The notes below the pieces were generated by a model that was given only the letters and a program-made list of their open reading frames with translations, searched no databases and was not told the DNA's origin. Positions 20,660 to 30,325 of a DNA stretch of 64,000 nucleotides are shown in pieces; position 1 is the stretch's first letter; each line of letters starts with the position of its first letter. Both the position numbers and the translations under genes were made by a program. Source of the stretch: Ciceribacter lividus (GTDB taxonomy: Bacteria; Pseudomonadota; Alphaproteobacteria; Rhizobiales; Rhizobiaceae); assembly GCF_003337715.1 (NCBI RefSeq), contig NZ_QPIX01000004.1, positions 1-64,000 of the forward strand, written 5' to 3'.

Positions 20660-21484
20660 ATGGGCTTTCAAACTCTACCCGGTACGAGTGACAAAGGCGA
20701 TCGGCCGTGGTGGTTGGTCGCCTTTGTTACGGCGGCCATTGCCATCGCCACGATCATCGTCGTCAACGAGCTTTACACGCAGGTCTTCAGAATCGTCGCG
20801 GCCGGACTCGGCGTGACGATCTTCGTCACGCTTGTCGGCTTCGCGCTGGCCGTCGTGTTGGGGCTCATGATCGCCCTGCTCGGCATGGCACAGAGCCGCA
20901 TCCTGCGCCAGATCGCACGTTTCTATGTCGAAGTCATCCGTGGCGTTCCTATCCTGGTGCTGCTGTTCTACATCGCCTTTGTGGGCGCACCCGGGTTTGT
21001 CGCGCTCTACAACTTGATGACGTCACCGCTTGCTGCAGCGGGGTTCATCGAACCGCTGGTCGTGCGGGACGTTTCGCTGATGTGGCGGGCGATCGTCGCA
21101 CTGTCTATCGGCTATTCTGCCTTCATAGCGGAGATCTTCCGTGCCGGATTCCAGTCGATCGAAAAGGGACAGATAGAGGCGGCGATGGCGCTCGGTCTCA
21201 GTCGTTACCAGCGCTTTCGCCTGGTGGTCTTTCCCCAGGCGATCCGCGTGGTCTTTCCGCCGCTGTCGAACGACTTCGTCGCAATGGTCAAGGATTCGTC
21301 GCTGGTCTCCGTCCTCGGCGTCGCCGACATTACTCAGATGGGTAAAGTGTACGCATCCGGCTCCTTTCGCTTCTTCGAAACCTATTCGATCGTCGCCTAC
21401 ATCTATCTGTTGCTGACAGTCGGACTGTCCCTTCTCCTTCGCAGTTTTGAAGGAAGGATGCGGAAGAGGTATTCGGCGCGTTGA
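20660..21484 (+). CDS. Amino-acid ABC transporter permease
   Basis: This is a 274-residue HisM-type permease with N-terminal soluble residues then about five TM helices. The EAA loop (EAAMALGLSRYQRFRLVVFPQAIRVVFPP) that contacts the ATPase is intact. It also carries the family motif VVLGLMIALLGMAQSRILRQIARFYVEVIRGVPILVLLFYIAF. It is paired with the binding protein upstream. The partner ATPase is absent here and must be supplied in trans or lie elsewhere. Confidence 0.93.
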   Translation: MGFQTLPGTSDKGDRPWWLVAFVTAAIAIATIIVVNELYTQVFRIVAAGLGVTIFVTLVGFALAVVLGLMIALLGMAQSRILRQIARFYVEVIRGVPILVLLFYIAFVGAPGFVALYNLMTSPLAAAGFIEPLVVRDVSLMWRAIVALSIGYSAFIAEIFRAGFQSIEKGQIEAAMALGLSRYQRFRLVVFPQAIRVVFPPLSNDFVAMVKDSSLVSVLGVADITQMGKVYASGSFRFFETYSIVAYIYLLLTVGLSLLLRSFEGRMRKRYSAR

Positions 21485-21598
21485 TCAGTTCGTCGATAGG
21501 GCGCGAGTGCCGGAACCAATTTGATTGCCGGTTTTCGCGAAAACTGGTATGAGCCCGGCCATGGAATCTAAGTTCGGATGTCTCGCGCCTCATATTTT

Positions 21599-21637
21599 CG
21601 TGCTGCAGGACCGCAAACGGCTGCCGGCACGTTTTTT
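21599..21637 (+). terminator. Terminator-like hairpin in the leuC leader
   Basis: CGTGCTG (21599-21605) pairs with CGGCACG (21625-21631, one G-U), followed by six Ts (21632-21637). It lies 115 bases upstream of the leuC ATG. It may terminate the ABC transcript or attenuate leuC; the overlapping reading frame from ATG 21549 is not rich in leucine codons. Confidence 0.4.
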
Positions 21638-21751
21638 CGCGCGCGTCTCCGGGGCGCTCAACTGCCGCCTATCCTGATCGGCCGACTTTCGAGCTGCAGG
21701 CGATTTCCGCCCGCCAAGATCCCGTTCCATTCACTCACGGAAGTTGATATC

Positions 21752-23161
21752 ATGAGCGCACCCCGCACCCTTTACGACAAGATCTGGGACGACCATCTGG
21801 TCGACCAGCAGGACGATGGCACCTGTCTGATCTACATCGATCGCCATCTGGTCCATGAGGTTACGAGCCCACAGGCCTTCGAAGGTCTCCGCATGGCTGG
21901 CCGTGCCGTGCATGCGCCGCAGAAGACGCTTGCAGTCGTTGACCATAACGTGCCGACGACCCCTGATCGCGCTGAGGGGATCAAGAACGAAGAGAGCCGG
22001 ATCCAGGTCGAGGCGCTTGCCAAGAACGCTGCCGATTTCGACGTCGAGTACTATTCCGAGAAAGACAAGCGCCAGGGTATCGTCCACATCGTCGGACCAG
22101 AACAGGGTTTCACTCTGCCCGGGATGACGATCGTTTGCGGTGACAGCCACACATCGACGCACGGCGCCTTTGGTTCGCTTGCGCACGGTATCGGCACGTC
22201 CGAGGTCGAGCATGTGCTGGCAACCCAGACGCTGATCCAGAAAAAGGCGAAGAACATGCTGGTGCGCGTCGACGGCAAGTTGCCGGAAGGCGTCACCGCC
22301 AAAGACATCATCCTCGCCATCATCGGCGAGATCGGCACGGCTGGCGGAACGGGTCATGTCATCGAGTTCGCCGGTGAGGCCATCCGGGACCTGTCGATGG
22401 AAGGCCGCATGACCGTCTGCAACATGACGATCGAGGGCGGCGCGCGTGCCGGCCTCATCGCCCCGGACGAAAAGACCTTCGAATATATCAAGGACAAGCC
22501 GCGCGCGCCGAAGGGCGAGGCCTGGGACCAGGCGGTCGCCTACTGGAAGACGCTGCACACCGACGAGGGCGCGCATTTCGACAAGGTCGTCGTGCTCGAC
22601 GCCGCCAACCTGCCGCCGATCGTCTCCTGGGGCTCCTCTCCGGAAGACGTCGTGTCGATCGAGGGCGTCGTGCCGAACCCGGACGAGATCGCCGACGAGA
22701 ACAAGCGCGTCTCGAAGTGGCGGGCGCTGGACTACATGGGCCTGAAGCCGGGCACCAAGATGACCGACATCGCCATCGACCGCGTGTTCATCGGCTCGTG
22801 CACCAATGGCCGCATCGAGGACTTGCGGGCGGCCGCGAAGGTCGTGGAAGGCAAGAAGGTCGCTTCGTCGGTTTCCGCGATGGTGGTGCCGGGCTCCGGG
22901 CTCGTTAAGGAACAGGCTGAGGCAGAGGGTCTGGACAAGATCTTCAAGGATGCCGGCTTCGAATGGCGCGAGCCGGGTTGTTCCATGTGCCTTGCTATGA
23001 ACGATGACCGTCTGAAGCCGGGTGAACGTTGCGCCTCGACCTCGAACCGCAATTTCGAGGGTCGTCAGGGGTATAAGGGCCGGACGCATCTCGTCTCTCC
23101 GGCCATGGCTGCGGCCGCGGCCATCGCCGGTCACTTCGTCGACGTCCGCGACTGGAAATAA
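21752..23161 (+). CDS. leuC: 3-isopropylmalate dehydratase large subunit LeuC
   Basis: LeuC, with LeuD, isomerises 2- to 3-isopropylmalate in leucine synthesis. The 469 residues are standard. The 4Fe-4S ligands Cys350 (IGSCTNGR), Cys410 and Cys413 (GCSMCLAMN) are present, as are [12 protein letters not shown] and [15 protein letters not shown] 21752 is the conserved start; the frame is open back to 21578 without family similarity. Its partner LeuD is about 30 kb away at 52947, the normal split arrangement in rhizobia. Confidence 0.98.
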   Translation: MSAPRTLYDKIWDDHLVDQQDDGTCLIYIDRHLVHEVTSPQAFEGLRMAGRAVHAPQKTLAVVDHNVPTTPDRAEGIKNEESRIQVEALAKNAADFDVEYYSEKDKRQGIVHIVGPEQGFTLPGMTIVCGDSHTSTHGAFGSLAHGIGTSEVEHVLATQTLIQKKAKNMLVRVDGKLPEGVTAKDIILAIIGEIGTAGGTGHVIEFAGEAIRDLSMEGRMTVCNMTIEGGARAGLIAPDEKTFEYIKDKPRAPKGEAWDQAVAYWKTLHTDEGAHFDKVVVLDAANLPPIVSWGSSPEDVVSIEGVVPNPDEIADENKRVSKWRALDYMGLKPGTKMTDIAIDRVFIGSCTNGRIEDLRAAAKVVEGKKVASSVSAMVVPGSGLVKEQAEAEGLDKIFKDAGFEWREPGCSMCLAMNDDRLKPGERCASTSNRNFEGRQGYKGRTHLVSPAMAAAAAIAGHFVDVRDWK

Positions 23162-23188
23162 CAATACCGTCGCATGGCGTTACTCGAT

Positions 23189-23219
23189 GCCGCTCCGAAC
23201 GGGGCGGCATTTTGCTTTT
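23189..23219 (+). terminator. Intrinsic terminator after leuC
   Basis: GCCGCTCC (23189-23196) pairs with GGGGCGGC (23201-23208, one G-U) around GAAC, followed by ATTTTGCTTTT. Confidence 0.8.
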
Positions 23220-23280
23220 CGCAACCTTTGACTCCTGTGGCATGCTGCGCCGTCGGCCATGGTGGAATGGAGCAGCGGCG

Positions 23281-23829
23281 ATGGGTGAGCACAACGGCAA
23301 AGACGCGGCCAATACACGGCGCCGACTCTTGCTGTTGCGCCACGCCAAGTCGGACTGGCCGGACGATGCCGAGGATCATGAGCGCCCATTGGCAAAGCGT
23401 GGCCGAAAGGCAGCCTCGCTCGTCGCGGATTACATGGTGAAGAAGCGTTTGAGGCCAGACGTTGTGCTCGTCTCCGGCGCTCGGCGAACGCGAGAGACAT
23501 GGGCTTTCATCGAGAGTCGGCTGACAAAGACAACCGAGATACGCATTCTCGAGACGTTGTACGAGGCGCCTGCGGAGCGCATTCTCGCTCTCTTGAGAGA
23601 CCTCGACCCCAAATACCGGGATGTACTCGTGCTGGCCCACAATCCTGGTCTCCAGGATATTGCGCTTCGGCTCGCAAGCAACGGCGAAGGGGATGCTCTA
23701 GCGCGCCTGCGTGACAAGTTCCCAACGGGAGCGCTCGCATGCATCCTTTTCGATGCCGAGGGTTGGAACCAGGTCGGCGAGGGGCGCGGATATCTGGAGC
23801 GGTTCGTTGTACCGCGGTCGCTCGCCTGA
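23281..23829 (+). CDS. SixA-like histidine phosphatase
   Basis: This is a 182-residue histidine phosphatase superfamily protein resembling SixA, which dephosphorylates phosphohistidine on phosphotransfer proteins. The catalytic His21 lies in LLLLRHAKSDW (RHG motif). The following DHERPLAKRGRKAA is SixA-like, and the second active-site His lies in VLVLAHNPGLQD. ATG 23281 is preferred over 23212, which would lie in the leuC terminator. The natural substrate is unknown. Confidence 0.85.
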   Translation: MGEHNGKDAANTRRRLLLLRHAKSDWPDDAEDHERPLAKRGRKAASLVADYMVKKRLRPDVVLVSGARRTRETWAFIESRLTKTTEIRILETLYEAPAERILALLRDLDPKYRDVLVLAHNPGLQDIALRLASNGEGDALARLRDKFPTGALACILFDAEGWNQVGEGRGYLERFVVPRSLA

Positions 23830-23850
23830 GATATCCTGCTGCGTGAAGGT

Positions 23851-24402
23851 TCACAGAATGTGAATACGTGTGCCGCAACGGAAATGGCGGATGAGGCGCA
23901 GCATGTCTCTTCGGGCGATCGCGATACAGCCCTCGGTCGGCGTGTAACCCGGGCGCGCCAGATGGAAGAAGATCGCCGAGCCCCTGCCTCGTCGACGTGA
24001 AGTGACGTTCCAGTCCATGATCAGGCATATGTCGTAGAGCGAATCGTCGCGCATCAGCCGTTCATGGCTGGCTGCAAAGGGCGCGGAAACCGGCCGGTTA
24101 TAGGCAGGGTGTCCCGGCTCGTCGCACCACAGCATGCCCGCTTTCGTTCGCGTCATCGGTAACGGCGTGACGAGATTCCTGATACGATCGCCCCGGATGT
24201 AACCACCCAGCAGCCGCATCGCCGCGCGGGGAGACCCTCCATCACCTTCCTTCTTGCAGAGAACCGTGCCGGCGCGACCCAAGGCCGCGGGCAACCGAAG
24301 GACACCGAACTGCAGGACCGCCCGCGAGTGATCACCGGGTGCGGTGCGAAGCACGACCGGTTGACCCCGGCCGGCAGACTGCTTCCGAAGGGGCGACTTC
24401 AC
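23851..24402 (-). CDS. L,D-transpeptidase family protein
   Basis: This is a 183-residue YkuD-like L,D-transpeptidase catalytic domain, probably acting on peptidoglycan crosslinks or lipoprotein attachment. The catalytic Cys159 lies in GYTPTEGCIAIARRDM, and the upstream His is in FFHLARPGYTPT. It lacks an obvious signal peptide, beginning VKSPLRKQSAGRGQPVVLRTAPGDHSRAVLQFG. GTG 24402 is chosen as the start; a longer frame reaches 24519 without recognisable content. It is divergent from the cenR-like regulator. Export without a visible signal is odd but common for this rhizobial subgroup. Confidence 0.8.
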   Translation of the reverse strand: MKSPLRKQSAGRGQPVVLRTAPGDHSRAVLQFGVLRLPAALGRAGTVLCKKEGDGGSPRAAMRLLGGYIRGDRIRNLVTPLPMTRTKAGMLWCDEPGHPAYNRPVSAPFAASHERLMRDDSLYDICLIMDWNVTSRRRGRGSAIFFHLARPGYTPTEGCIAIARRDMLRLIRHFRCGTRIHIL

Positions 24403-24530
24403 GAGATTTTGCCTTGCCTGTGACTCGTTGTATTCATAGCAGCGGAAACGATAACAAAGCGTTCGGTGCTGCCGAAACCCGGATTTTCGATCCGGTCCGG
24501 AAAGCGGGCGCAACGACAAGAGGCGAGATC

Positions 24531-25214
24531 ATGACGGCGCGGACAATTCTTCTTGTGGACGACGACGAAGACCTGCGGCAGACGCTCATCGAGCAATTGT
24601 CGCTGTATGAAGAATTTTCTCTTCTTCAGGAGGAGACTGCGGCCAAAGGCATCCAGACGGCTCGCAGCGCACAGGTCGATCTTCTCATCATGGATGTCGG
24701 ACTTCCCGACATGGACGGGCGAGAGGCGGTGAAGTTGCTGCGCAAGAACGGATTCAAGGCGCCGGTCATCATGCTTACCGGACATGATACCGATTCGGAC
24801 ACAATTCTGGGCCTGGAGGCCGGTGCCAACGATTATGTGACCAAGCCGTTCCGTTTTGCCGTACTGCTTGCGCGCATCCGTGCCCAGCTTCGTCAGCATG
24901 AGCACAGCGAAGACGCCACCTTCACCGTCGGCCCCTATTTGTTCAAACCGAGCCAGAAGCTGTTGACCACGGAGGACGGCAAGAAAATCCGCTTGACCGA
25001 AAAGGAAGCGGCGATCATCCGTTATCTCTACCGGGCGGGCCAGAAGGTGGTCACTCGTGACGTGCTTCTGGAAGAGGTTTGGGGCTACAACTCCGGCGTA
25101 ACCACTCATACGCTTGAAACCCACGTTTACCGACTGCGACAGAAGATTGAGCACGATCCTTCGAATGCCGAGATCCTGGTGACGGAGAACGGCGGCTACA
25201 AGATCGTCCCTTGA
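24531..25214 (+). CDS. cenR: CenR-type OmpR-family response regulator
   Basis: This is a 227-residue two-component regulator. The receiver domain has the acidic pocket Asp10-Asp12, phosphoacceptor Asp55 (MDVGLPDMDGRE), Thr in MLTGHD and Lys in YVTKPF. A winged-helix trans_reg_C domain follows (LTEKEAAIIRYLYRAGQKVVTRDVLLEEVWGYN, ending ENGGYKIVP). The linker TFTVGPYLFKPSQKLL resembles CenR, an essential envelope regulator of alphaproteobacteria; this assignment is from memory. No histidine kinase lies beside it. It starts at ATG 24531 after GGCGAG. Confidence 0.85.
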   Translation: MTARTILLVDDDEDLRQTLIEQLSLYEEFSLLQEETAAKGIQTARSAQVDLLIMDVGLPDMDGREAVKLLRKNGFKAPVIMLTGHDTDSDTILGLEAGANDYVTKPFRFAVLLARIRAQLRQHEHSEDATFTVGPYLFKPSQKLLTTEDGKKIRLTEKEAAIIRYLYRAGQKVVTRDVLLEEVWGYNSGVTTHTLETHVYRLRQKIEHDPSNAEILVTENGGYKIVP

Positions 25215-25229
25215 TTCGGAAAGGCCGCA

Positions 25230-25685
25230 ATGGCGCTGAGCGACGACATCGAACTGCTCTCATATGTGCCCTTGTTTGAAGGGCTGGACAAGGACCAACT
25301 GCGGCTGATCGCCTTCGGTGCCGAGCATCGCACGGTTGCAGCGGGACAGGCCTTGTTCCGCGAAAGGTCTCCGGCCGAGTGCGCTTACGTTGTCTCGAGA
25401 GGGCGATTGGAGTTGTCTACTTTCGGGCGAGGTGGGAAGCCGAAGGTCGAGGCGGTGGCCGAGAGGGGAACCATGCTCTCGGAACTGGCACTCGTGACCA
25501 TGGTCGAGCGGAAGTACACGGCGATTGCGCTGGACGATTGCGAGGTGATCAGAATCACCCGAGCCATGTTCCATCGCTTGCTCGAAGAGTATCCCGCGAT
25601 GGCCGTAGTCGTGCAGGAGCGTATCCGGCGGTCGCTGCGGTCGCTGGTCGAGGGAAGCGCTGCAATAGCGCCACGCTTCGAATAG
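25230..25685 (+). CDS. Cyclic nucleotide-binding domain protein
   Basis: This is a 151-residue single-domain protein with a CRP/PKA-type cyclic nucleotide-binding fold (SYVPLFEGLDKDQLRLIAFGAEHRTVAAGQALFRERS to EEYPAMAVVVQERIRR). No DNA-binding or output domain follows. The phosphate-binding cassette appears divergent (ERGTMLSELALVTMVERKYTAIAL), so ligand binding is uncertain. It starts 15 bases after cenR and is probably cotranscribed, suggesting a link to that pathway; this is inference. Confidence 0.8.
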   Translation: MALSDDIELLSYVPLFEGLDKDQLRLIAFGAEHRTVAAGQALFRERSPAECAYVVSRGRLELSTFGRGGKPKVEAVAERGTMLSELALVTMVERKYTAIALDDCEVIRITRAMFHRLLEEYPAMAVVVQERIRRSLRSLVEGSAAIAPRFE

Positions 25686-25693
25686 AAAGTTCC

Positions 25694-26497
25694 TCAGGCC
25701 GAGAAATGAGCCGTCACGGGAACATGATCGGACGGCCTTTCCCATCCGCGGGCCTCTTTCAGGACCTCGATCCTGTCGAGGTACTCTCCGAGATCGGGAG
25801 ATGACCAGATATGATCCAGTCGGCGCCCGCGGTCGGCCGCCGCCCAGTCTTTCGCCCGATAGCTCCACCACGTATAGAGCTTCTGGGAGGGATCTATGGC
25901 CTGACGCATCAGATCGAGCCATCCTCCGCGACCGATGACTTCCAGAAGCCCTTCCGTCTCGACCGGTGTATGGCTGACGATCTTCAGCATTTGTCTATGA
26001 GACCAGACGTCGTTCTCGAATGGCGCGATGTTGAGATCTCCGACCAGGATCGATGAAACGCCAGGCTCCGCATTGGCTCGCAAGGCTTTCATCTCGTCGA
26101 CGAAACTCAACTTGTGCGCAAACTTGGGATTGGCAGTCGGATCCGGTTCGTCGCCTCCCGCCGGGACATAGAAATTGTGCAGCCGGATACGTCTGCCAGC
26201 CCATTCGAAAATCGCCGAGATGTGGCGAGCGTCGCCCATTCCACAATAGTCTTGGCGATGATCCTCGCTGAGCGGCAGTTTCGAAACGATGGCGACGCCG
26301 TGATAGCCCTTTTGGCCGTGGAGGATGATGTTGCCGTATCCAAGCTCCCGCAGTGCGTCTGCCGGGAACTCCTCGTTTTGACATTTGATTTCCTGGAGGC
26401 ACAGGATGTCGGGTGTGAACTGCTCGAGGAATTGCACGACAATTGGCAACCGCAGCCGCACCGAGTTGATGTTCCACGTGGTGATCGAAAGAGCCAC
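25694..26497 (-). CDS. xthA: Exodeoxyribonuclease III
   Basis: This is an AP endonuclease / 3'-5' exonuclease of base excision repair, with 267 residues of the EEP fold. Visible motifs are TWNINSVRLRLP, LCLQEIKCQNEEFP (metal-binding Glu), VGDLNIAPFENDVW, RLDHIWSSPDL and the C-terminal PSDHVPVTAHF catalytic His. It converges on the cyclic nucleotide-binding gene, with the stops eight bases apart. Confidence 0.96.
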   Translation of the reverse strand: MALSITTWNINSVRLRLPIVVQFLEQFTPDILCLQEIKCQNEEFPADALRELGYGNIILHGQKGYHGVAIVSKLPLSEDHRQDYCGMGDARHISAIFEWAGRRIRLHNFYVPAGGDEPDPTANPKFAHKLSFVDEMKALRANAEPGVSSILVGDLNIAPFENDVWSHRQMLKIVSHTPVETEGLLEVIGRGGWLDLMRQAIDPSQKLYTWWSYRAKDWAAADRGRRLDHIWSSPDLGEYLDRIEVLKEARGWERPSDHVPVTAHFSA

Positions 26498-26637
26498 GGC
26501 GATTTTCTCCTTCTCGGGGACGGTAAGCGCCCAACGAACCTGGATGAAGAACTAGGACGTTCTATCCGTCGTGAATAGCCGAAAGCCGGAGGCGCCAGCG
26601 GGCGCCACCGCTCTTCTCCACAGACAATCCGGTGATG

Positions 26638-27270
26638 TCAGCGTTTCTGGCTGTGAACGTCGCTGTAGGGAATTTCAAAGACGCTCGGATCGAATGCCGT
26701 CCCGGTCTTCACATTGAAGATCATCACGGTGGTATCCTTCGCCTGAGCATCCGTGATCGTCCACTGACGCAGGTCGAAGGTCTTTGGATCGAACATGAGG
26801 GTTATGGTCGAGTCGCCGAACACCGTCCTGTCGCCGAGGACGATCGTGGTCAGATCTGATTCTTCCTTGACGTCGCGGACCATCTGGTGCCCGAGATCGA
26901 TCCTGTTGGACAGGAGCAGGCTGAGCGGCGTCTTCGACAAGGGGTACAGATCCCAGGTCTTCAGCTTGGTGTTGCCGATGACGACGTTCTTGCCATCCGA
27001 GATTACCCGCATCGGCGAAGGCTTCTCGTAGTTGAAGCGCAGCTTTCCCGGGCGCTCAATGAAGAATTTTCCGCCCGTCTGTTCGCCGCGTGGGCCGAAT
27101 TGCACGAACTCGCCCATCATTGTCTTAACCGACGAAAAATGGTCGGCGATCTTCTGTGCGGCGTCCGAGGCGTTGGTAACGGCAAGAGCGGGCAGGGGCA
27201 GGGCGGCGGCCGTGAGCAGCGCGGCTGCGCCGACGAGAAACGCCCTGCGCTCGGTTTTCACGTGAATCAT
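26638..27270 (-). CDS. lolA: Outer-membrane lipoprotein carrier protein LolA
   Basis: LolA ferries lipoproteins across the periplasm from LolCDE to the outer membrane. The 210 residues have a signal peptide (MIHVKTERRAFLVGAAALLTAAALPLPALA) and the LolA beta-barrel half, with GRFFIERPGKLRFNYE-like and WTITDAQAKDTTVMIFN segments. ATG 27270 follows AAGGAGTATCCA. The open frame extends upstream to 27384, but that part is not family-like. It is downstream of ftsK on the same strand, a conserved pairing. Confidence 0.93.
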   Translation of the reverse strand: MIHVKTERRAFLVGAAALLTAAALPLPALAVTNASDAAQKIADHFSSVKTMMGEFVQFGPRGEQTGGKFFIERPGKLRFNYEKPSPMRVISDGKNVVIGNTKLKTWDLYPLSKTPLSLLLSNRIDLGHQMVRDVKEESDLTTIVLGDRTVFGDSTITLMFDPKTFDLRQWTITDAQAKDTTVMIFNVKTGTAFDPSVFEIPYSDVHSQKR

Positions 27271-27383
27271 TGGATACTCCTTGATTTGTCCCTGCATGGC
27301 CGAGAAACGCGGCGCCATCATGACGATACCGGTCGAGCCGGCGGATGGTTTCGGACGCCGGCGTCGGGCGGCAAAGGCCGCCA

Positions 27384-30071
27384 CTAGCGCTCGATGATGT
27401 CGGCCTCCGTAGGCACGAGAATTTCGCGTTTTCCGGCGTGGTTCGCAGGTCCGATGATGCCTTCCTGCTCCATGCGCTCGATCAACGACGCCGCACGGTT
27501 GTAACCGATCCCGAGGCGTCGCTGGATATACGATGTCGACGCTTTTCCGTCGCGGAGCACGATCGCCACAGCCTGGTCATAGGGATCGTCGGAGTCGGCA
27601 AGGTTGGAGGTCCCGCCGTGTCCGGCATCGTCCTCATCCTCCTCGTCGGCGGTGATCGCGTCGAGATACTGCGGCGCGCCCTGCGTCTTCAGGTAAGCGA
27701 CGATCTCCTCGACTTCGTTATCGGAGACGAAGGGGCCATGAACACGCTGGATCCGTCCGCCGCCGGCCATGTAGAGCATGTCGCCCATGCCGAGCAGTTG
27801 CTCCGCTCCCTGTTCACCGAGAATGGTGCGGCTGTCGATCTTCGAGGTCACCTGGAACGAGATACGTGTCGGGAAGTTCGCCTTGATTGTACCGGTAATG
27901 ACGTCGACGGACGGCCGCTGCGTCGCCATGATGACATGAATGCCGGCCGCTCGCGCCATCTGGGCAAGGCGCTGAACCGCGCCTTCGATGTCCTTGCCGG
28001 CGACCATCATGAGGTCTGCCATCTCGTCGATGATGACGACGATGTAGGGGATTGGCTGGAGGTCGAACTCTTCCGTTTCGTAGATCGCCTCGCCCGTCTG
28101 CCGGTCAAAGCCAGTCTGTACAGTGCGCGTCAGGACCTCGCCCTTGGCGAGCGCCTGTTCGACGCGGCTATTGAAGCCGTCGATGTTGCGCACGCCGATT
28201 TTCGACATCTTCTTGTACCGTTCTTCCATCTCCCGAACGGTCCATTTCAGAGCCACGACCGCCTTCTTGGGATCGGTGACGACCGGCGACAGGAGATGAG
28301 GAATTCCGTCGTAGACGGAAAGCTCCAGCATTTTCGGGTCGATCATGATCAGGCGGCACTTCTCCGGCGGAAGCCGGTAGAGCAGCGACAGGATCATCGT
28401 ATTGATGGCCACCGACTTGCCGGAGCCGGTCGTACCGGCCACCAGAAGGTGCGGCATCTTGGCAAGGTCTGCGATCACCGGCTCGCCACCGATGGTCTTG
28501 CCAAGGGTCATCGCCAGCTTCGCCTTGCTGGCCTCGAAATCGTGACTGGCGATAAGTTCGCGCAGATAGACCGTTTCGCGCGTCTGGTTCGGCAGTTCGA
28601 TGCCGATGGCGTTGCGGCCTGGAACAACGGCAACACGAGCCGCGATAGCGCTCATCGAGCGGGCGATGTCGTCGGCAAGGCCGATCACACGCGAAGACTT
28701 GATGCCGGGGGCGGGTTCCAGCTCATACAGGGTAACGACAGGTCCCGGTCTGACGTGGATGATGTCGCCCCTGATGCCAAAGTCCTCCAGGACGCCTTCC
28801 AGCATGCGGGCATTCTGTTCCAGTGCGTCGGCCGATAGCATCGCTGCGCGGCCGACGTTCTTCGGCTCCGCGAGAAGATGCACGGACGGGAGCTGGAAGC
28901 CTTCGGGGCGAATGAAAGAGGCCTGTGCTTCTCTCTCGACGCGTGCGCTGGGCTTCGGACGCGCGGGAGGTGCGGCAATACGCGGGGAGACCCGCCCGCT
29001 GGAGGGGGACCTTGCATCGCCGGAAGGCGCCTTGATCCAGTCGTCACCGTCATCATCCGGCAGGACACCTGCAGGACGGGCGTCGTCCAGATCGAATGGC
29101 GGATCGTCATCGAGGCCAAGATCGGAGTGATCGCCCATCATCGGAGGCGGTGCGACGACGGATCGTTGCCGCCCAAGACCAGCTGGCGACGTCGTGTCCA
29201 TCGACGGTTCCCTGCGGATTCCGGCGCCGCCCTTTGCCCGTGTCGGTTCGGTCAGCGGGCCGAATTCATCCTCGTTGAAGTCGTAGGGTTGATCGAAGCG
29301 ATTGCGGTTGTGCTCGGACGGCTTGAGACCCAGGAGGCGTCGCACGCGGGCGCGGGCCGTATACCAGCTGTGGGCAATCGCTCCGAGGGCCAGCCAGCCC
29401 CCGTCATCCTCATCAGTCTCGTCCTCGAATGCCGGTTCGATCCGCGTGGACTTTGCAGGTGCCCTGGCCGGTGTAAGTCCCTCTTCATCGTCGGTGGTCC
29501 TGCCGACCAGGCCCGCGGCGAAGAGCAATGACCAGGCTGCAGGAACGGCCAGTATTGCGCTGACGACCATGGAGGCCGTCCCGGTGGGATAGCTGCCGAT
29601 AAAAAGCCCGGGAAAGCGAAGAATGGCGTCGCCGAGGACGCCGCCGATTCCGTTGGGGATCGGCCATGTCAGTGGCGGCGGGAAGCAGCCAATGACGGCC
29701 GACGAGAGGAGTGAGCCGATCGCCCAGGCGCCAAGACGGGCAGGGAAACGATGGAGTGGGCGGCTGGTGATGAGTGCCAGCGACCAGGCAAGCACGGGAA
29801 GCAATGCAATGACGCTCGCGAGCCCCAGAAACTGCAACATGAGGTCCGCGAAGGCGGCACCGCCGCGGCCGAGAATGTTCGTCGGTTCGTTGGCCGTTGC
29901 GTAGGAGAAACTCGGGTCCGAGACGTTCCACGTCGCCAATGCCGCGACCGCGAGCATCAGCAGCACAAAAAGCGCGAAACCGGCCAGTGTGAGAAGCTGC
30001 CGGAGAAGGAACGCCGTCAAGGCGGAACGATCGCCATGGTCTCCCATCATCACCGAGTTACCTCTGTTCAT
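27384..30071 (-). CDS. ftsK: DNA translocase FtsK
   Basis: FtsK couples septation to chromosome dimer resolution, pumping DNA toward dif with XerCD. The 895 residues have four or five N-terminal TM helices (to about residue 190) and a Pro/Asp/Arg-rich linker (about 200-380). A RecA-like motor has Walker [16 protein letters not shown] and Walker [15 protein letters not shown], and the C-terminal gamma winged helix ([24 protein letters not shown]) reads KOPS sites. It starts at ATG 30071; the in-frame ATGs at positions 8 and 9 are alternatives. Confidence 0.97.
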   Translation of the reverse strand: MNRGNSVMMGDHGDRSALTAFLLRQLLTLAGFALFVLLMLAVAALATWNVSDPSFSYATANEPTNILGRGGAAFADLMLQFLGLASVIALLPVLAWSLALITSRPLHRFPARLGAWAIGSLLSSAVIGCFPPPLTWPIPNGIGGVLGDAILRFPGLFIGSYPTGTASMVVSAILAVPAAWSLLFAAGLVGRTTDDEEGLTPARAPAKSTRIEPAFEDETDEDDGGWLALGAIAHSWYTARARVRRLLGLKPSEHNRNRFDQPYDFNEDEFGPLTEPTRAKGGAGIRREPSMDTTSPAGLGRQRSVVAPPPMMGDHSDLGLDDDPPFDLDDARPAGVLPDDDGDDWIKAPSGDARSPSSGRVSPRIAAPPARPKPSARVEREAQASFIRPEGFQLPSVHLLAEPKNVGRAAMLSADALEQNARMLEGVLEDFGIRGDIIHVRPGPVVTLYELEPAPGIKSSRVIGLADDIARSMSAIAARVAVVPGRNAIGIELPNQTRETVYLRELIASHDFEASKAKLAMTLGKTIGGEPVIADLAKMPHLLVAGTTGSGKSVAINTMILSLLYRLPPEKCRLIMIDPKMLELSVYDGIPHLLSPVVTDPKKAVVALKWTVREMEERYKKMSKIGVRNIDGFNSRVEQALAKGEVLTRTVQTGFDRQTGEAIYETEEFDLQPIPYIVVIIDEMADLMMVAGKDIEGAVQRLAQMARAAGIHVIMATQRPSVDVITGTIKANFPTRISFQVTSKIDSRTILGEQGAEQLLGMGDMLYMAGGGRIQRVHGPFVSDNEVEEIVAYLKTQGAPQYLDAITADEEDEDDAGHGGTSNLADSDDPYDQAVAIVLRDGKASTSYIQRRLGIGYNRAASLIERMEQEGIIGPANHAGKREILVPTEADIIER

Positions 30072-30224
30072 GTCCTGCCTGCCCGTTTCGAGAATCGTTC
30101 ACACATGCGCTGCGAACGATGGCTTTCTGGCGCTCTCGCCCTTCGCCGCACAGTAAGCGAGGTACAGTTAATGGCCTATTAACCATCCGCAGGCACTGGC
30201 CGCCGCCGGGCAGAGGAGAGGTGA

Positions 30225-30260
30225 CAAAAAAGAAAAGCCCAGGCTTGGTGCCTGGGCTTC
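30225..30260 (-). terminator. Intrinsic terminator after amtB
   Basis: AAGCCCAGGC (30235-30244) pairs with GCCTGGGCTT (30250-30259) around TTGGT. Read on the minus strand it is followed by TTCTTTTTT. A second perfect 9-bp hairpin (30293-30301 with 30309-30317) lies between it and the amtB stop. Confidence 0.9.
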
Positions 30261-30325
30261 GACGGCCGCGGGCGCGACCGTTTGGGTGGGGTCCACGCCG
30301 GCTTGGGACCGGCGTGGCTTTGGGC

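Noticed and set aside
27345-28838. 497-codon plus-strand open frame across ftsK
   Set aside because: Antisense to the FtsK motor domain, whose Walker motifs and gamma domain are unmistakable.
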